From Rhodanobacter thiooxydans LCS2 (GTDB lineage: Bacteria > Pseudomonadota > Gammaproteobacteria > Xanthomonadales > Rhodanobacteraceae), in contig NZ_AJXW01000036.1 of NCBI RefSeq assembly GCF_000264375.1, positions 1 to 34,514 of the forward strand: DNA of 34,514 nt, in the 5' to 3' direction. Positions 1 to 7,286 of this stretch are shown here, in pieces. The notes under the pieces were generated by a model. The model was not told the DNA's origin. It saw only the letters and a list, made by a program, of their open reading frames with translations, and did not search any database. The position numbers and the translations under genes are program-made. Each line of letters starts with the position of its first letter. The first letter of the stretch is position 1.

Positions 1-60
1 GTGACCAATCGTGCCGACGTTGACGTGCGGCTTGGTGCGTTCGAATTTACCCTTTGCCAT
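1..60 (-). CDS. tuf: Elongation factor Tu, N-terminal fragment (runs off window)
   Basis: Reading the minus strand from the ATG at 60 gives 20 residues beginning MAKGKFERTKPHVNVGTIGH, the characteristic EF-Tu N-terminus that leads into the first GTP-binding loop. EF-Tu delivers aminoacyl-tRNA to the ribosome as a GTP complex. The rest lies outside the window. It follows tRNA-Tyr, tRNA-Gly and tRNA-Thr in the same direction, the order of the proteobacterial tRNA-tufB operon, so co-transcription with the tRNAs is likely. No strong Shine-Dalgarno is visible before the ATG; a GGGG run lies about 14 bases upstream. Confidence 0.95.
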   Translation of the reverse strand, partial: MAKGKFERTKPHVNVGTIGH

Positions 61-136
61 GCGCGCTAAACCCCGATGGAGTCAATGAATTGAAAGAAAA
101 CGCCCGTTTCAGGGCCGGCCATGACGGCCGAAGGAA

Positions 137-212
<76 letters not shown>

Positions 213-334
213 GGAAGTTTTAGCCATCCTCCATGATGGCGAAGATCAAGACCGGCGTCCTGCCGGACTCTTCAAAAAGGCGTCGACTTGTGCAGCACAT
301 GCAACGTCAACCTGGCTTGGCAGGGGCAGCGCAA

Positions 335-408
335 TGGAGCGGAAGGCGGGAATCGAACCCGCGTAATCAGTTTGGAAAACTGATGTTCTACCATTGAACT
401 ACTCCCGC
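335..408 (-). tRNA. tRNA-Gly (TCC anticodon)
   Basis: The minus strand gives a 74-nt cloverleaf with acceptor GCGGGAG/CTTCCGC, anticodon TCC, the T-loop TTCGATT and an encoded CCA at 335-337. It is the middle gene of the tRNA-Tyr-Gly-Thr-tuf operon. Confidence 0.97.
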
Positions 409-545
409 TCTGTGCGGAACTCCTGCCGGACATCCTGTCCCTTCCCTTGCGGGTCGCGCCGCTCTCGCGTCGCGTATCGGGGCGCTCCTGCGACCCGGTG
501 AAACCTGCCATCGATTGAAGCGGCCAATCCGATGTCAACTTGCTC

Positions 546-631
546 TGGTGGAGGGAGGTGGATTCGAACCACCGAAGGCGTAAGCCAGCAGATTTACAGT
601 CTGCCCCCGTTGGCCGCTTGGGTATCCCTCC
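546..631 (-). tRNA. tRNA-Tyr (GTA anticodon)
   Basis: An 86-nt class II tRNA with a long variable arm is read on the minus strand. The acceptor is GGAGGGA/TCCCTCC, the anticodon loop is CTGTAAA (anticodon GTA), the T-loop is TTCGAAT and CCA is encoded at 546-548. It is the first intact tRNA of the operon and lies about 120 bp downstream of a decayed copy of itself. Confidence 0.97.
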
Positions 632-750
632 AGAATCTTCTTTGTCCTGAGTGTTGCGTGCCGCCTGCACCCGGAAGGTGGATGACTTCGGGCATCCTGC
701 CCTCCGCCCCTTCGAACCCGCCCGTGGACTGATCGAGCCCGTTCCAGGCA

Positions 751-815
751 AACCATCGAAGGCGCAGGCCGGCAGATTGGCGGTCCGCCCTTGTTGGTCG
801 CTTGGTTATTGCTCC
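751..815 (-). pseudogene. Degenerate tRNA-Tyr copy at the head of the tRNA-tuf operon
   Basis: Aligned without gaps to the intact tRNA-Tyr, the first 65 bases agree at 51 positions by my hand count, covering the 5' acceptor strand, D-arm, anticodon arm and variable arm. Similarity stops in the T-arm, so the T-stem and 3' acceptor strand are lost. The anticodon loop reads CCGCCAA, so U33 is replaced and the anticodon is no longer GTA. It cannot be charged as a normal tRNA. Most differences are transitions. It starts about 15 bases downstream of the operon promoter, so it is probably still transcribed as leader RNA. Confidence 0.8.
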
Positions 816-829
816 AACAAAGAACGCGT

Positions 830-858
830 ATTGTGTGGATCGAGCCCCGAACTGTCAA
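830..858 (-). promoter_or_regulatory. Sigma-70-type promoter of the tRNA-tuf operon
   Basis: On the minus strand a perfect -35 box TTGACA (853-858) is followed after 17 bases by CACAAT (830-835), which matches four of six -10 positions. A GC-rich discriminator (ACGCG) follows, as in many stringently controlled stable-RNA promoters. It lies directly upstream of the degenerate and intact tRNA-Tyr copies. The motif is visible; activity is inferred. Confidence 0.65.
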
Positions 859-909
859 CACCTTGCGGCGGTGATTCGGTGCCTGCCGGCGATCTGCGCC
901 CGGCTTCTG

Positions 910-1398
910 TCAGTCCGGCGAAGCCGCGTGCAGGTCGACCAGTTGCTCCATGCCCTTGGACAGTTCCAGCAACCGCCTGGCCCGCGCCTGCAGCCGCCGT
1001 TCGTCGTCGTCGTGCGGCTCCCAGTGCGGCACCGGCGTCGGTTTGCCGTCCGGGCTGTCCAGCGCCACGAAAACCATCACGCAGCTGGTGGCCAGGCGCT
1101 GCTCACCCTTGCGCAGGTCACGTGCCAGCACGTCGACCGCCAGGTGCATGCTGCTGGTGCCGGTGTGGATCAGGCGGGCCCGCACCGTGACCAGATCGCC
1201 GATCAGGATCGGCGCCACGAACTGGATCCCGCTGACCGAGGCGGTGACGCAATACGCCCCGCTCCAGGCCACCGCGCAGGCGTAGCCGGCCTGGTCGATC
1301 CATTTCATCGCCATGCCGCCGTGCACCTTGCCACCGAAATTGACATCGGTGGGCTGGGCGAGAAAACGGAACGTCACTTCCTGCTGTTTACCGGGCAT
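910..1398 (-). CDS. Acyl-CoA thioesterase, YciA-like hot-dog protein
   Basis: A 162-residue single hot-dog-fold protein of the acyl-CoA hydrolase family. These cytoplasmic enzymes hydrolyse acyl-CoA to free acid and CoA. The diagnostic stretch lies at residues 18-37: DVN, GGKVHGGMAMKWID and QAG, where the conserved Asp (D35) sits on the central helix as in YciA/BACH enzymes. Length fits the family. The C-terminal 25 residues form a charged helix. It is transcribed away from ychF's 3' end with about 140 bp between them and lies just upstream, convergently placed, of the tRNA operon promoter region. Substrate chain length cannot be predicted from sequence. Confidence 0.9.
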   Translation of the reverse strand: MPGKQQEVTFRFLAQPTDVNFGGKVHGGMAMKWIDQAGYACAVAWSGAYCVTASVSGIQFVAPILIGDLVTVRARLIHTGTSSMHLAVDVLARDLRKGEQRLATSCVMVFVALDSPDGKPTPVPHWEPHDDDERRLQARARRLLELSKGMEQLVDLHAASPD

Positions 1399-1537
1399 CG
1401 GCTGGCACCTGTCGACGGGATTTCTAGCTTGGCATTATGCCCTGACCTGGAAGGCAATTCGCACGGCCGCGCCAGGCTTCGCCCAATGCCGCCCGCGCCT
1501 GCTCCGAAGCCACCGATACCGGTCGCGGCGACGGCAC

Positions 1538-2626
1538 TCAGACGTTGAACAGGAAGTGCAGCACGTCGCCGTCCTTGACGATGTAATCCTTGCCCTCCTT
1601 GCGCAGCCGGCCGGCCGCCGCCGCGCCGGCCTCGCCCTTGTACTGGATGAAGTCGTCGTAGCCGACCGTCTCGGCACGGATGAAGCCGCGCTCGAAGTCG
1701 GTGTGGATCACCCCGGCCGCCTGCGGCGCGGTGGCGCCGCGCTTCACCTGCCACGCGCGCACTTCCTTCACGCCGGCGGTGAAATAGGTCTGCAGGTCGA
1801 GCAGCTTGTAGCCGGCACGGATCACCCGGTTCAGGCCGGGCTCGTCCAGGCCCATGTCCTTCAGGAATTCGTCGCGGTCAGCCTCGTCCAGCTGTGCCAG
1901 CTCCTCCTCGATCGCCGCGCATACCGGCACCACCTCGGCGCCTTCGCTCACTGCGCGTTCGCGCACGGCGTCCAGCAGCGGGTTGTGCTCGAAGCCGTCG
2001 TCGGCGACGTTGGCGATGTACATCAGCGGCTTCAGGGTGAGCAGGAACAGGTCGCGCACCAGCGCCTTCTCTTCTTCGTCCAGCCCGGCGCTGCGCGCGG
2101 AGCGGCCCTCGTTGAGCGCGGCGGCCAGCTTTTGCAGCACCGGCTTGCGCGCCAGCGCCTCCTTGTCGTTCGCCTTGGCCGCGCGCTCGGCGCGGTTCAG
2201 CGCCTTGTCCACCGATTCCAGGTCGGCCAGCGCCAGCTCGGTGTCGATGGTCTCGATGTCGGCGATCGGGTCGACCTTGCCGGCGACGTGGATCACGTCG
2301 CCCTCGAAGCAGCGCACCACGTGGGCGATCGCGTCGACCTCGCGGATGTGTGCCAGGAACTTGTTGCCCAGGCCCTCGCCCTTCGACGCGCCGGCGACCA
2401 GGCCGGCGATGTCGACGAACTCCACCGCAGTTGGCACCACCTTCTGCGGATTGACAATCTCCGACAGCGCGTTCAGGCGCGGGTCCGGCACCGGCACCAC
2501 GCCCACGTTCGGCTCGATCGTGCAGAACGGGAAGTTCGCCGCGGCGATGCCGGCCTTGGTCAGCGCGTTGAACAGGGTGGACTTGCCGACGTTGGGCAGA
2601 CCGACGATGCCGCATTTGATGCCCAT
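1538..2626 (-). CDS. ychF: Redox-regulated ATPase/GTPase YchF
   Basis: A 362-residue Obg-family P-loop protein, full length. Residues 9-17 form the Walker A loop GLPNVGKST, followed by the YchF signature [10 protein letters not shown] near residue 32 and the Walker B-like DIAGLVAGA near residue 73. The usual NKxD specificity motif is replaced by NVAD (in MYIANVAD), in line with YchF's known preference for ATP. The C-terminus carries a TGS domain ([19 protein letters not shown]). YchF binds ribosomes and modulates stress responses. It follows pth in the same direction by 81 bp, the conserved pth-ychF pair of proteobacteria. Confidence 0.97.
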   Translation of the reverse strand: MGIKCGIVGLPNVGKSTLFNALTKAGIAAANFPFCTIEPNVGVVPVPDPRLNALSEIVNPQKVVPTAVEFVDIAGLVAGASKGEGLGNKFLAHIREVDAIAHVVRCFEGDVIHVAGKVDPIADIETIDTELALADLESVDKALNRAERAAKANDKEALARKPVLQKLAAALNEGRSARSAGLDEEEKALVRDLFLLTLKPLMYIANVADDGFEHNPLLDAVRERAVSEGAEVVPVCAAIEEELAQLDEADRDEFLKDMGLDEPGLNRVIRAGYKLLDLQTYFTAGVKEVRAWQVKRGATAPQAAGVIHTDFERGFIRAETVGYDDFIQYKGEAGAAAAGRLRKEGKDYIVKDGDVLHFLFNV

Positions 2627-2707
2627 GGATTGGATTCCGGGAAGAGGGAATGGGGAGTGGAGAACAGGAACGACGGGATACGGAACGCCTTGGCGATTCG
2701 CTATTCC
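2627..2707. repeat. Short GGGAAT-rich inverted repeat between pth and ychF
   Basis: The 81-bp gap contains runs such as GAGGGAATGGGGAG near 2643-2656 and CTATTCCCTATTCCCTG near 2701-2717, the latter running just into the end of pth. They can pair imperfectly. A similar GGGAATCGGGAAT run occurs at 31125-31137 inside a REP palindrome, so this looks like a dispersed intergenic repeat of this genome. Confidence 0.4.
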
Positions 2708-3289
2708 CTATTCCCTGCTCGTATGCAACAACTGCATCGCCTTGTCGAACTGGCCGGTCGCCGCCAGCGGCAGCACGTCCAGCGCGCGGCCGATGCCGTC
2801 GAGGATCGCATCCTCGTCCGATGCCGAGGGTCGGCCCAGCACCCACGGCGTGACCTGGTCTCGGTGACCGGGGTGGCCAATGCCCACGCGCAGGCGATGG
2901 AACTTGCCGTGGCCGAGGTGGCCCACGATGTCGCGCAGACCGTTCTGGCCGCCGTGGCCGCCGTCGAACTTCAGACGCACGGTACCGGGCGGCAGGTCCA
3001 GGTCGTCGTGCGCGACCAGGCACTCGTCCGCTTCGATCTTGTAGTAGCGCAGCGCCGAGACCACGGCGATGCCGCTCTTGTTCATGAAGGTGGCCGGCTT
3101 CAGCAGCCACACCGGTTCGCCGCCGAGGCGCACGCGGCAGCTTTCGCCATGCAGCTTGCCGTCGAAGGCGAAGCGCTCGCCCTGGGCGCTGGCGAGGGCA
3201 TCAACTAGCCAGAACCCGGCGTTGTGCCGGGTTCGGAGGTATTCGGCACCGGGATTGCCCAGCCCGACGATGAGTCGCAAACCAGCCAT
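2708..3289 (-). CDS. pth: Peptidyl-tRNA hydrolase
   Basis: A 193-residue enzyme of the Pth1 family. It releases peptides from peptidyl-tRNA that drops off ribosomes, recycling tRNA in the cytoplasm. The N-terminus LIVGLGNPGAEYLRTRHNAGF contains the catalytic His (H22). The downstream block AHDDLDLPPG carries the conserved Asp, and GGHGGQNGLRDI matches the tRNA-binding loop. Length is normal. It lies between rplY and ychF, as in many gammaproteobacteria. No clear Shine-Dalgarno precedes the ATG, but a strong hairpin separates it from rplY. Confidence 0.97.
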   Translation of the reverse strand: MAGLRLIVGLGNPGAEYLRTRHNAGFWLVDALASAQGERFAFDGKLHGESCRVRLGGEPVWLLKPATFMNKSGIAVVSALRYYKIEADECLVAHDDLDLPPGTVRLKFDGGHGGQNGLRDIVGHLGHGKFHRLRVGIGHPGHRDQVTPWVLGRPSASDEDAILDGIGRALDVLPLAATGQFDKAMQLLHTSRE

Positions 3290-3305
3290 GCGGACAAGCA
3301 GCAGT

Positions 3306-3338
3306 GTCGGCCCGCGCTCCGTCGGAGCGCGGGCCGAC
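3306..3338 (-). other. Perfect 15-bp hairpin between rplY and pth
   Basis: The arms at 3306-3320 and 3324-3338 are exact reverse complements of 15 bases, GC-rich, with a 3-base loop. The hairpin sits between the rplY stop codon (3344) and the pth start (3289). No T-run follows in the direction of transcription, so a classic intrinsic terminator is not supported. An mRNA-stabilising or processing element that sets the L25:Pth ratio is the better inference. Confidence 0.7.
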
Positions 3339-3343
3339 GCGGC

Positions 3344-4009
3344 TTACTTCTTGTCGTCCTTCTTGGCCGGCGCGGCGGCGGCCGGAGCCGGCGCAGCAGC
3401 CTCGGCGGCCGGTGCTTCCTCGGCCTCTTCCTGCACCGTGTTGGCCGTGACCACCGCGGTGTCGTGGCCTTCGCCGCCATGCAGGGCGACCAGCTCGACG
3501 TTCTTCGGCAGCTTCAGCTGCGACAGGTGGATGATGTCGCCGGGCTTCAGGTCGGCCAGATCCAGTTCGATGGACTCGGGCAGATCCTTCGGCAGGCAGG
3601 TGATTTCCACTTCGGTCAGGTTGTGCGAGATCACCACGCCGGAGGTCTTCGCCGCCGCGGACTTCTCCTTGTTCAGGAAGTGCAGCGGCACGCTGACGCG
3701 GATCGCGGCCTTCTCGTCCACGCGCAGGAAGTCCATGTGCATCATCAGCTGCTTGAACGGATGCTTCTGCCAGTCGCGCACCAGCACCTTCTGCACCTTG
3801 CCGTCGACGTTCAGGTTGAGTACCGAGGAGAAGAACCACTCGTTCTTGGCGGCGAGCAGGATGGTGTTGTGCTCGATCTGGATGCTCTCGGGAGCCTGAC
3901 CGGCGCCGTACACCACGGCCGGCACGAAGCTCGCGCGACGCAGGCGGCGGCTCGCACCTTTCCCCTCGTCCTTGCGGCTTTGCGCCTTGATTTCATGAGT
4001 CTTGGACAT
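3344..4009 (-). CDS. rplY: 50S ribosomal protein L25/general stress protein Ctc
   Basis: A 221-residue two-domain L25 of the long (Ctc/TL5) type. Residues 1-95 form the 5S rRNA-binding L25 domain (KDEGKGASRRLRRASFVPAVVYG). Residues from about 100 to 190 form the beta-rich TL5 domain. The tail of about 30 residues is Ala/Pro/Lys-rich and low in complexity. It binds 5S rRNA in the large subunit. An AAGG motif about 10 bases before the ATG serves as Shine-Dalgarno. It is downstream of prs and upstream of pth, the standard order in this group. Confidence 0.96.
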   Translation of the reverse strand: MSKTHEIKAQSRKDEGKGASRRLRRASFVPAVVYGAGQAPESIQIEHNTILLAAKNEWFFSSVLNLNVDGKVQKVLVRDWQKHPFKQLMMHMDFLRVDEKAAIRVSVPLHFLNKEKSAAAKTSGVVISHNLTEVEITCLPKDLPESIELDLADLKPGDIIHLSQLKLPKNVELVALHGGEGHDTAVVTANTVQEEAEEAPAAEAAAPAPAAAAPAKKDDKK

Positions 4010-4123
4010 TTCGTTGCTACCTTGGTTTGTGAAGAACCGCCTCGCGGCGATTTCGTGACTTTCCCGCGACCAGAAAAGCCGATGGTGCCGGGCGGCCAGG
4101 CCGCGACGGCGAAATCTATGGAA

Positions 4124-5083
4124 TCAATCCACGTACAGCGAACTCACCGACTCACCGAAGGCGATGCGGCGAATGGTTTCGGCCAGCAGCTCGGCGACCG
4201 AGAGCTGGCGGATCTTGGCGCAGGCCTGCACTTCCGGGCGCAGCGGCAAGGTATTGGTGACCACCAGCTGGTCCAGATGCGAGTTCTCCAGGTTGCTGAT
4301 CGCCGGGCCGGACAGCACCGGGTGCACGCAGTAGGCGACCACCTTGCGCGCACCGCGCTCCTTCAGCGCGGCAGCGGCCGCGCACAGCGTGCCGGCGGTA
4401 TCGACGATGTCGTCGACCATCACGCAGGTCTTGCCGTCGACGTCACCAATGATGTTCATCACGGTGGAGACGTTCGCGCGCGGGCGGCGCTTGTCGATGA
4501 TCGCCAGGTCGGCGTCGTCCAGCCGCTTGGCGATCGCGCGGGCGCGCACCACGCCGCCCACGTCCGGGCTGACCACGATCAGGTCGTCCATGCTGTGGCT
4601 GCGCCAGATGTCGGCCAGCAGCACCGGCGAGGCGTACACGTTGTCGACCGGAATGTCGAAGAAGCCCTGGATCTGGTCGGCGTGCAGGTCGACCGTCAGC
4701 ACCCGGTCGACGCCGGCGGCGCCGATCATCCTGGCCGCCAGCTTGGCGGTGATCGGCACCCGCGCCGAACGCGGCCGGCGATCCTGCCGGGCGTAGCCGA
4801 AGTACGGGATCACCGCGGTGACGCTGGCCGCCGAGGCGCGCTTCAGCGCGTCGGTCAGCGCCAGCAGCTCGAACAGGTTGACCGCGCTCGGTGCGCCGGT
4901 CGGCTGGATCACGAACACTTCCTGCTTGCGGACGTTCTCCTCGATCTCGATCTGCACCTCGCCGTCGCTGAACGTGCCGACCAGCGCCTTGCCCAGCGGC
5001 ACGCCCAGGCGGTGGGCGACGTCTTCGGCCAGCGCACGATGGGCGTTCCCGGTAAACAGCATCATCGGAGTGGACGTGTCCAC
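4124..5083 (-). CDS. prs: Ribose-phosphate pyrophosphokinase (PRPP synthase)
   Basis: A 319-residue enzyme that makes PRPP from ribose 5-phosphate and ATP, feeding nucleotide, histidine and tryptophan synthesis. Visible motifs are [37 protein letters not shown] (flexible catalytic loop), [11 protein letters not shown] and the PRPP-binding loop [11 protein letters not shown]. The start is GTG at 5083, chosen because a GAGG Shine-Dalgarno lies 8 bases upstream; the next in-frame ATG is at 5065. tRNA-Gln lies 33 bp upstream in the same direction, so both may share the ispE transcript. Confidence 0.96.
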   Translation of the reverse strand: MDTSTPMMLFTGNAHRALAEDVAHRLGVPLGKALVGTFSDGEVQIEIEENVRKQEVFVIQPTGAPSAVNLFELLALTDALKRASAASVTAVIPYFGYARQDRRPRSARVPITAKLAARMIGAAGVDRVLTVDLHADQIQGFFDIPVDNVYASPVLLADIWRSHSMDDLIVVSPDVGGVVRARAIAKRLDDADLAIIDKRRPRANVSTVMNIIGDVDGKTCVMVDDIVDTAGTLCAAAAALKERGARKVVAYCVHPVLSGPAISNLENSHLDQLVVTNTLPLRPEVQACAKIRQLSVAELLAETIRRIAFGESVSSLYVD

Positions 5084-5116
5084 AGTAGTTACCTCGAAAC
5101 AAAAGCCATCATGAAA

Positions 5117-5193
5117 TGGCTGGGGCGGCAGGATTCGAACCTGCGAATGCGGGAATCAAAATCCCGTGCCTTAACCAGCTTGGCGACGCCCCA
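5117..5193 (-). tRNA. tRNA-Gln (TTG anticodon)
   Basis: A 77-nt cloverleaf on the minus strand with acceptor TGGGGCG/CGCCCCA, the anticodon TTG in loop TTTTGAT, T-loop TTCGAAT, and an encoded CCA at 5117-5119. It lies between ispE and prs in the same direction, a position typical of the group. Confidence 0.97.
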
Positions 5194-5242
5194 GTGATAT
5201 GTGTGTATCTGCCGTGTCCGATCTGTCTCTAGTCGCCAACAG

Positions 5243-6625
5243 TCACGCCGCGCCCCGATGGCGCGCCGCTGCCTCATGCAGGGGCGACACGTCGACGCCC
5301 GTGGCCAGGTGCGCCGTGAACGCCGCCGGGCATTGCCGCGCCACCGCCTGCGCCCGCTCCAGCGAACGCAGTTCCAGGAACACGCAACCGCCGCTGCCGG
5401 AAAGCCGCGCCTGACCGAAGCCGCCCAGCCAGTCCAGCGCCGCGGCCACCCGCGGGTGCCGCGCACGCACCACCGGCGCGAAGGCGTTTTCGGTCGTTTC
5501 GCCGGAAACAAAGGATGAAATTGTCGCCCGCGGCGCATTTCGTGTCAATTCAGGCGCTTGAAACAACGCGGCGGTCGGCACCGGCTCGTGCGGGTCGAGC
5601 ACCACATAATGGCGCGCCGGCAAGGCCAGCGGGGTGAGTCGTTCACCGACACCCTCGGCCCAGGCCGAACGGCCGCGCACGAACACCGGCACGTCGGCGC
5701 CGAGCCGGCGGCCCAGTTCCGCCAGCGCCTCCTCGTCCAGGCCCAGTTGCCACAACTGGTTCAGCGCCACCAACACGGTCGCCGCGTCGGAACTGCCACC
5801 GCCCAGCCCGCCGCCCATCGGGATGCGCTTGTCCACCGCGATATCGGCGCCCAGCGCGGTACCCGCGTGTTCCTGCAGCAGCCGCGCCGCGCGTACCACC
5901 AGGTCGGCGGACTCGGGCACGCCCGCCACCTCGCGCGTGCGCCGGATCGCGCCGTCATCGCGCACGCGCAGGCGCACCTCGTCGCCCCAGTCGAGCAGGC
6001 GGAACACCGTCTGCAGCTCGTGGTAGCCGTCCGCGCGCCGCCCGGTGATGCGCAGGAACAGGTTCAGCTTGGCCGGTGCCGGCCACACCGTCCATGCGCC
6101 GGGCACGAGCGGCGCCAGCGGCCGGCTCATGAACACGCGCAGTTCGTCAGGGAAGCCGTTCTCTCGGTCGCGATCGCGCGCGAACGCAAACGCCGGGTCG
6201 TTCTTGTCGACCACGGCAAAACCGTGCTTCGCGTAGAACGGCGCATTCCACGGCACCTCGGCCAGGGTGCCCAGGCCCACCCGCCGGTAGCCGGCTTCGC
6301 GCGCCCACGCGCAGGCGTGCTCGAGCAGCGCCGCGCCGATGCCGCGCCGACCGTACGCCGGCAACACGTCGATCTCGGCAATGCCGATCGCGCCATCGGC
6401 CAATTCGGTGTCCAGCCAGACGAAACCGACCGGCTCACCGGCTTCATCCCGCGCCACCCAGACCAGGCCGCGGTCGATCGCCTGGCGCAACAGTTCCGGC
6501 GGGATCGACACGGCCGAATAGCTGGGCCATGCCGGATGCCCGCGGAACAGCTGCACCGCCTCGCGCTCGATCGCGCACAGGGCTTCAACCTCGCTCGGCT
6601 CGGCGCGTTCGATCGGGAAAGACAT
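5243..6625 (-). CDS. ispE: GNAT acetyltransferase fused to IspE (CDP-methylerythritol kinase)
   Basis: One uninterrupted 460-residue frame carries two full domains. Residues 1-168 are a GNAT N-acetyltransferase with the acetyl-CoA loop RRGIGAAL at 93-100 and the C-terminal NAPFYAKHGF at 127-136. Residues 178-460 are IspE of the GHMP kinase family: PAPAKLNLF with Lys186, the ATP loop PMGGGLGGGSSDAA at 269-282, and catalytic Asp311 in GADVPVF. IspE phosphorylates CDP-methylerythritol in the MEP isoprenoid pathway. No stop codon separates the domains. The ATG at 6625 is preferred over an upstream TTG at 6667. An internal ATG at 6130 could give free IspE, but has no clear Shine-Dalgarno. The GNAT substrate is unknown. 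Confidence 0.9.
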   Translation of the reverse strand: MSFPIERAEPSEVEALCAIEREAVQLFRGHPAWPSYSAVSIPPELLRQAIDRGLVWVARDEAGEPVGFVWLDTELADGAIGIAEIDVLPAYGRRGIGAALLEHACAWAREAGYRRVGLGTLAEVPWNAPFYAKHGFAVVDKNDPAFAFARDRDRENGFPDELRVFMSRPLAPLVPGAWTVWPAPAKLNLFLRITGRRADGYHELQTVFRLLDWGDEVRLRVRDDGAIRRTREVAGVPESADLVVRAARLLQEHAGTALGADIAVDKRIPMGGGLGGGSSDAATVLVALNQLWQLGLDEEALAELGRRLGADVPVFVRGRSAWAEGVGERLTPLALPARHYVVLDPHEPVPTAALFQAPELTRNAPRATISSFVSGETTENAFAPVVRARHPRVAAALDWLGGFGQARLSGSGGCVFLELRSLERAQAVARQCPAAFTAHLATGVDVSPLHEAAARHRGAA

Positions 6626-6677
6626 GCTCGGGTTCCGGTGCGGCGACGACGGCCAGCGGGGCGCCAAGCCTAACCGA

Positions 6678-7286
6678 TCAGCGGAATTGCCAGGACTCGA
6701 TCGACAGCTTCACCTTGTACGGCGGCTTGCCGGCGAACAGCTTGGTTGGCAGCGGCGGCTGGCGGGCGTCGTCCCACTCGCGGTAGTCGACCGTCCAGCC
6801 ATCCTGCTGCAGCAGCGAGGGCAGCCGGTTCTCGCCGAAGCTCAGCTCGGCCGGGCCGCTGTCCGCGCGCAGGCCGAGCACCCAGGCACGCAGATCGCGC
6901 AGCGGCACTTCCCAGCCGAGCGCCTTGTGCATCAGCGCCTCCGCATCGGGGCCATGCAACGGGCCATGCTCCACGCCTTCCAGCAGGGCGCCGTGCGGAC
7001 CGCCGCTGAGGCGGAAATTCATGCCGCTGATCGCCGGCCCGCGCAGGGTGAACTCGTACTGTTCGCCGTCCTGGGTCCAGCTGAAACTGCCGCTGCCGCC
7101 GTCCTTGCCGTTGGAGACGCCAAGCCGGCCCTGCAGCACCCAGTGGTCGGCCTGCGCCAGCGCCCGTTCGCGCGCAAGCTGCGCGCCGAGCAGGCCGGCG
7201 TCACCCTTCACGCGTACCGCCGGCGGCACGCAGGCGGCAAGCAGCAGCGGCAAGGCGATGGCGAGGAAACGCAGCTGCCGCCTCAT
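6678..7286 (-). CDS. lolB: Outer-membrane lipoprotein receptor LolB
   Basis: A 202-residue lipoprotein with the signal MRRQLRFLAIALPLLLAAC, lipobox LAAC and lipidated Cys19. The body matches LolB: WVLQGRLGVSNGKDGGSGSFSWTQ near residue 45 and later ALGWEVPLRDLRAWVLG. LolB accepts lipoproteins from periplasmic LolA and inserts them in the outer membrane. Its ATG overlaps the stop of the upstream TPR gene in ATGA, indicating translational coupling. Together with the downstream ispE it forms the classic lolB-ispE-prs run. Confidence 0.95.
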   Translation of the reverse strand: MRRQLRFLAIALPLLLAACVPPAVRVKGDAGLLGAQLARERALAQADHWVLQGRLGVSNGKDGGSGSFSWTQDGEQYEFTLRGPAISGMNFRLSGGPHGALLEGVEHGPLHGPDAEALMHKALGWEVPLRDLRAWVLGLRADSGPAELSFGENRLPSLLQQDGWTVDYREWDDARQPPLPTKLFAGKPPYKVKLSIESWQFR

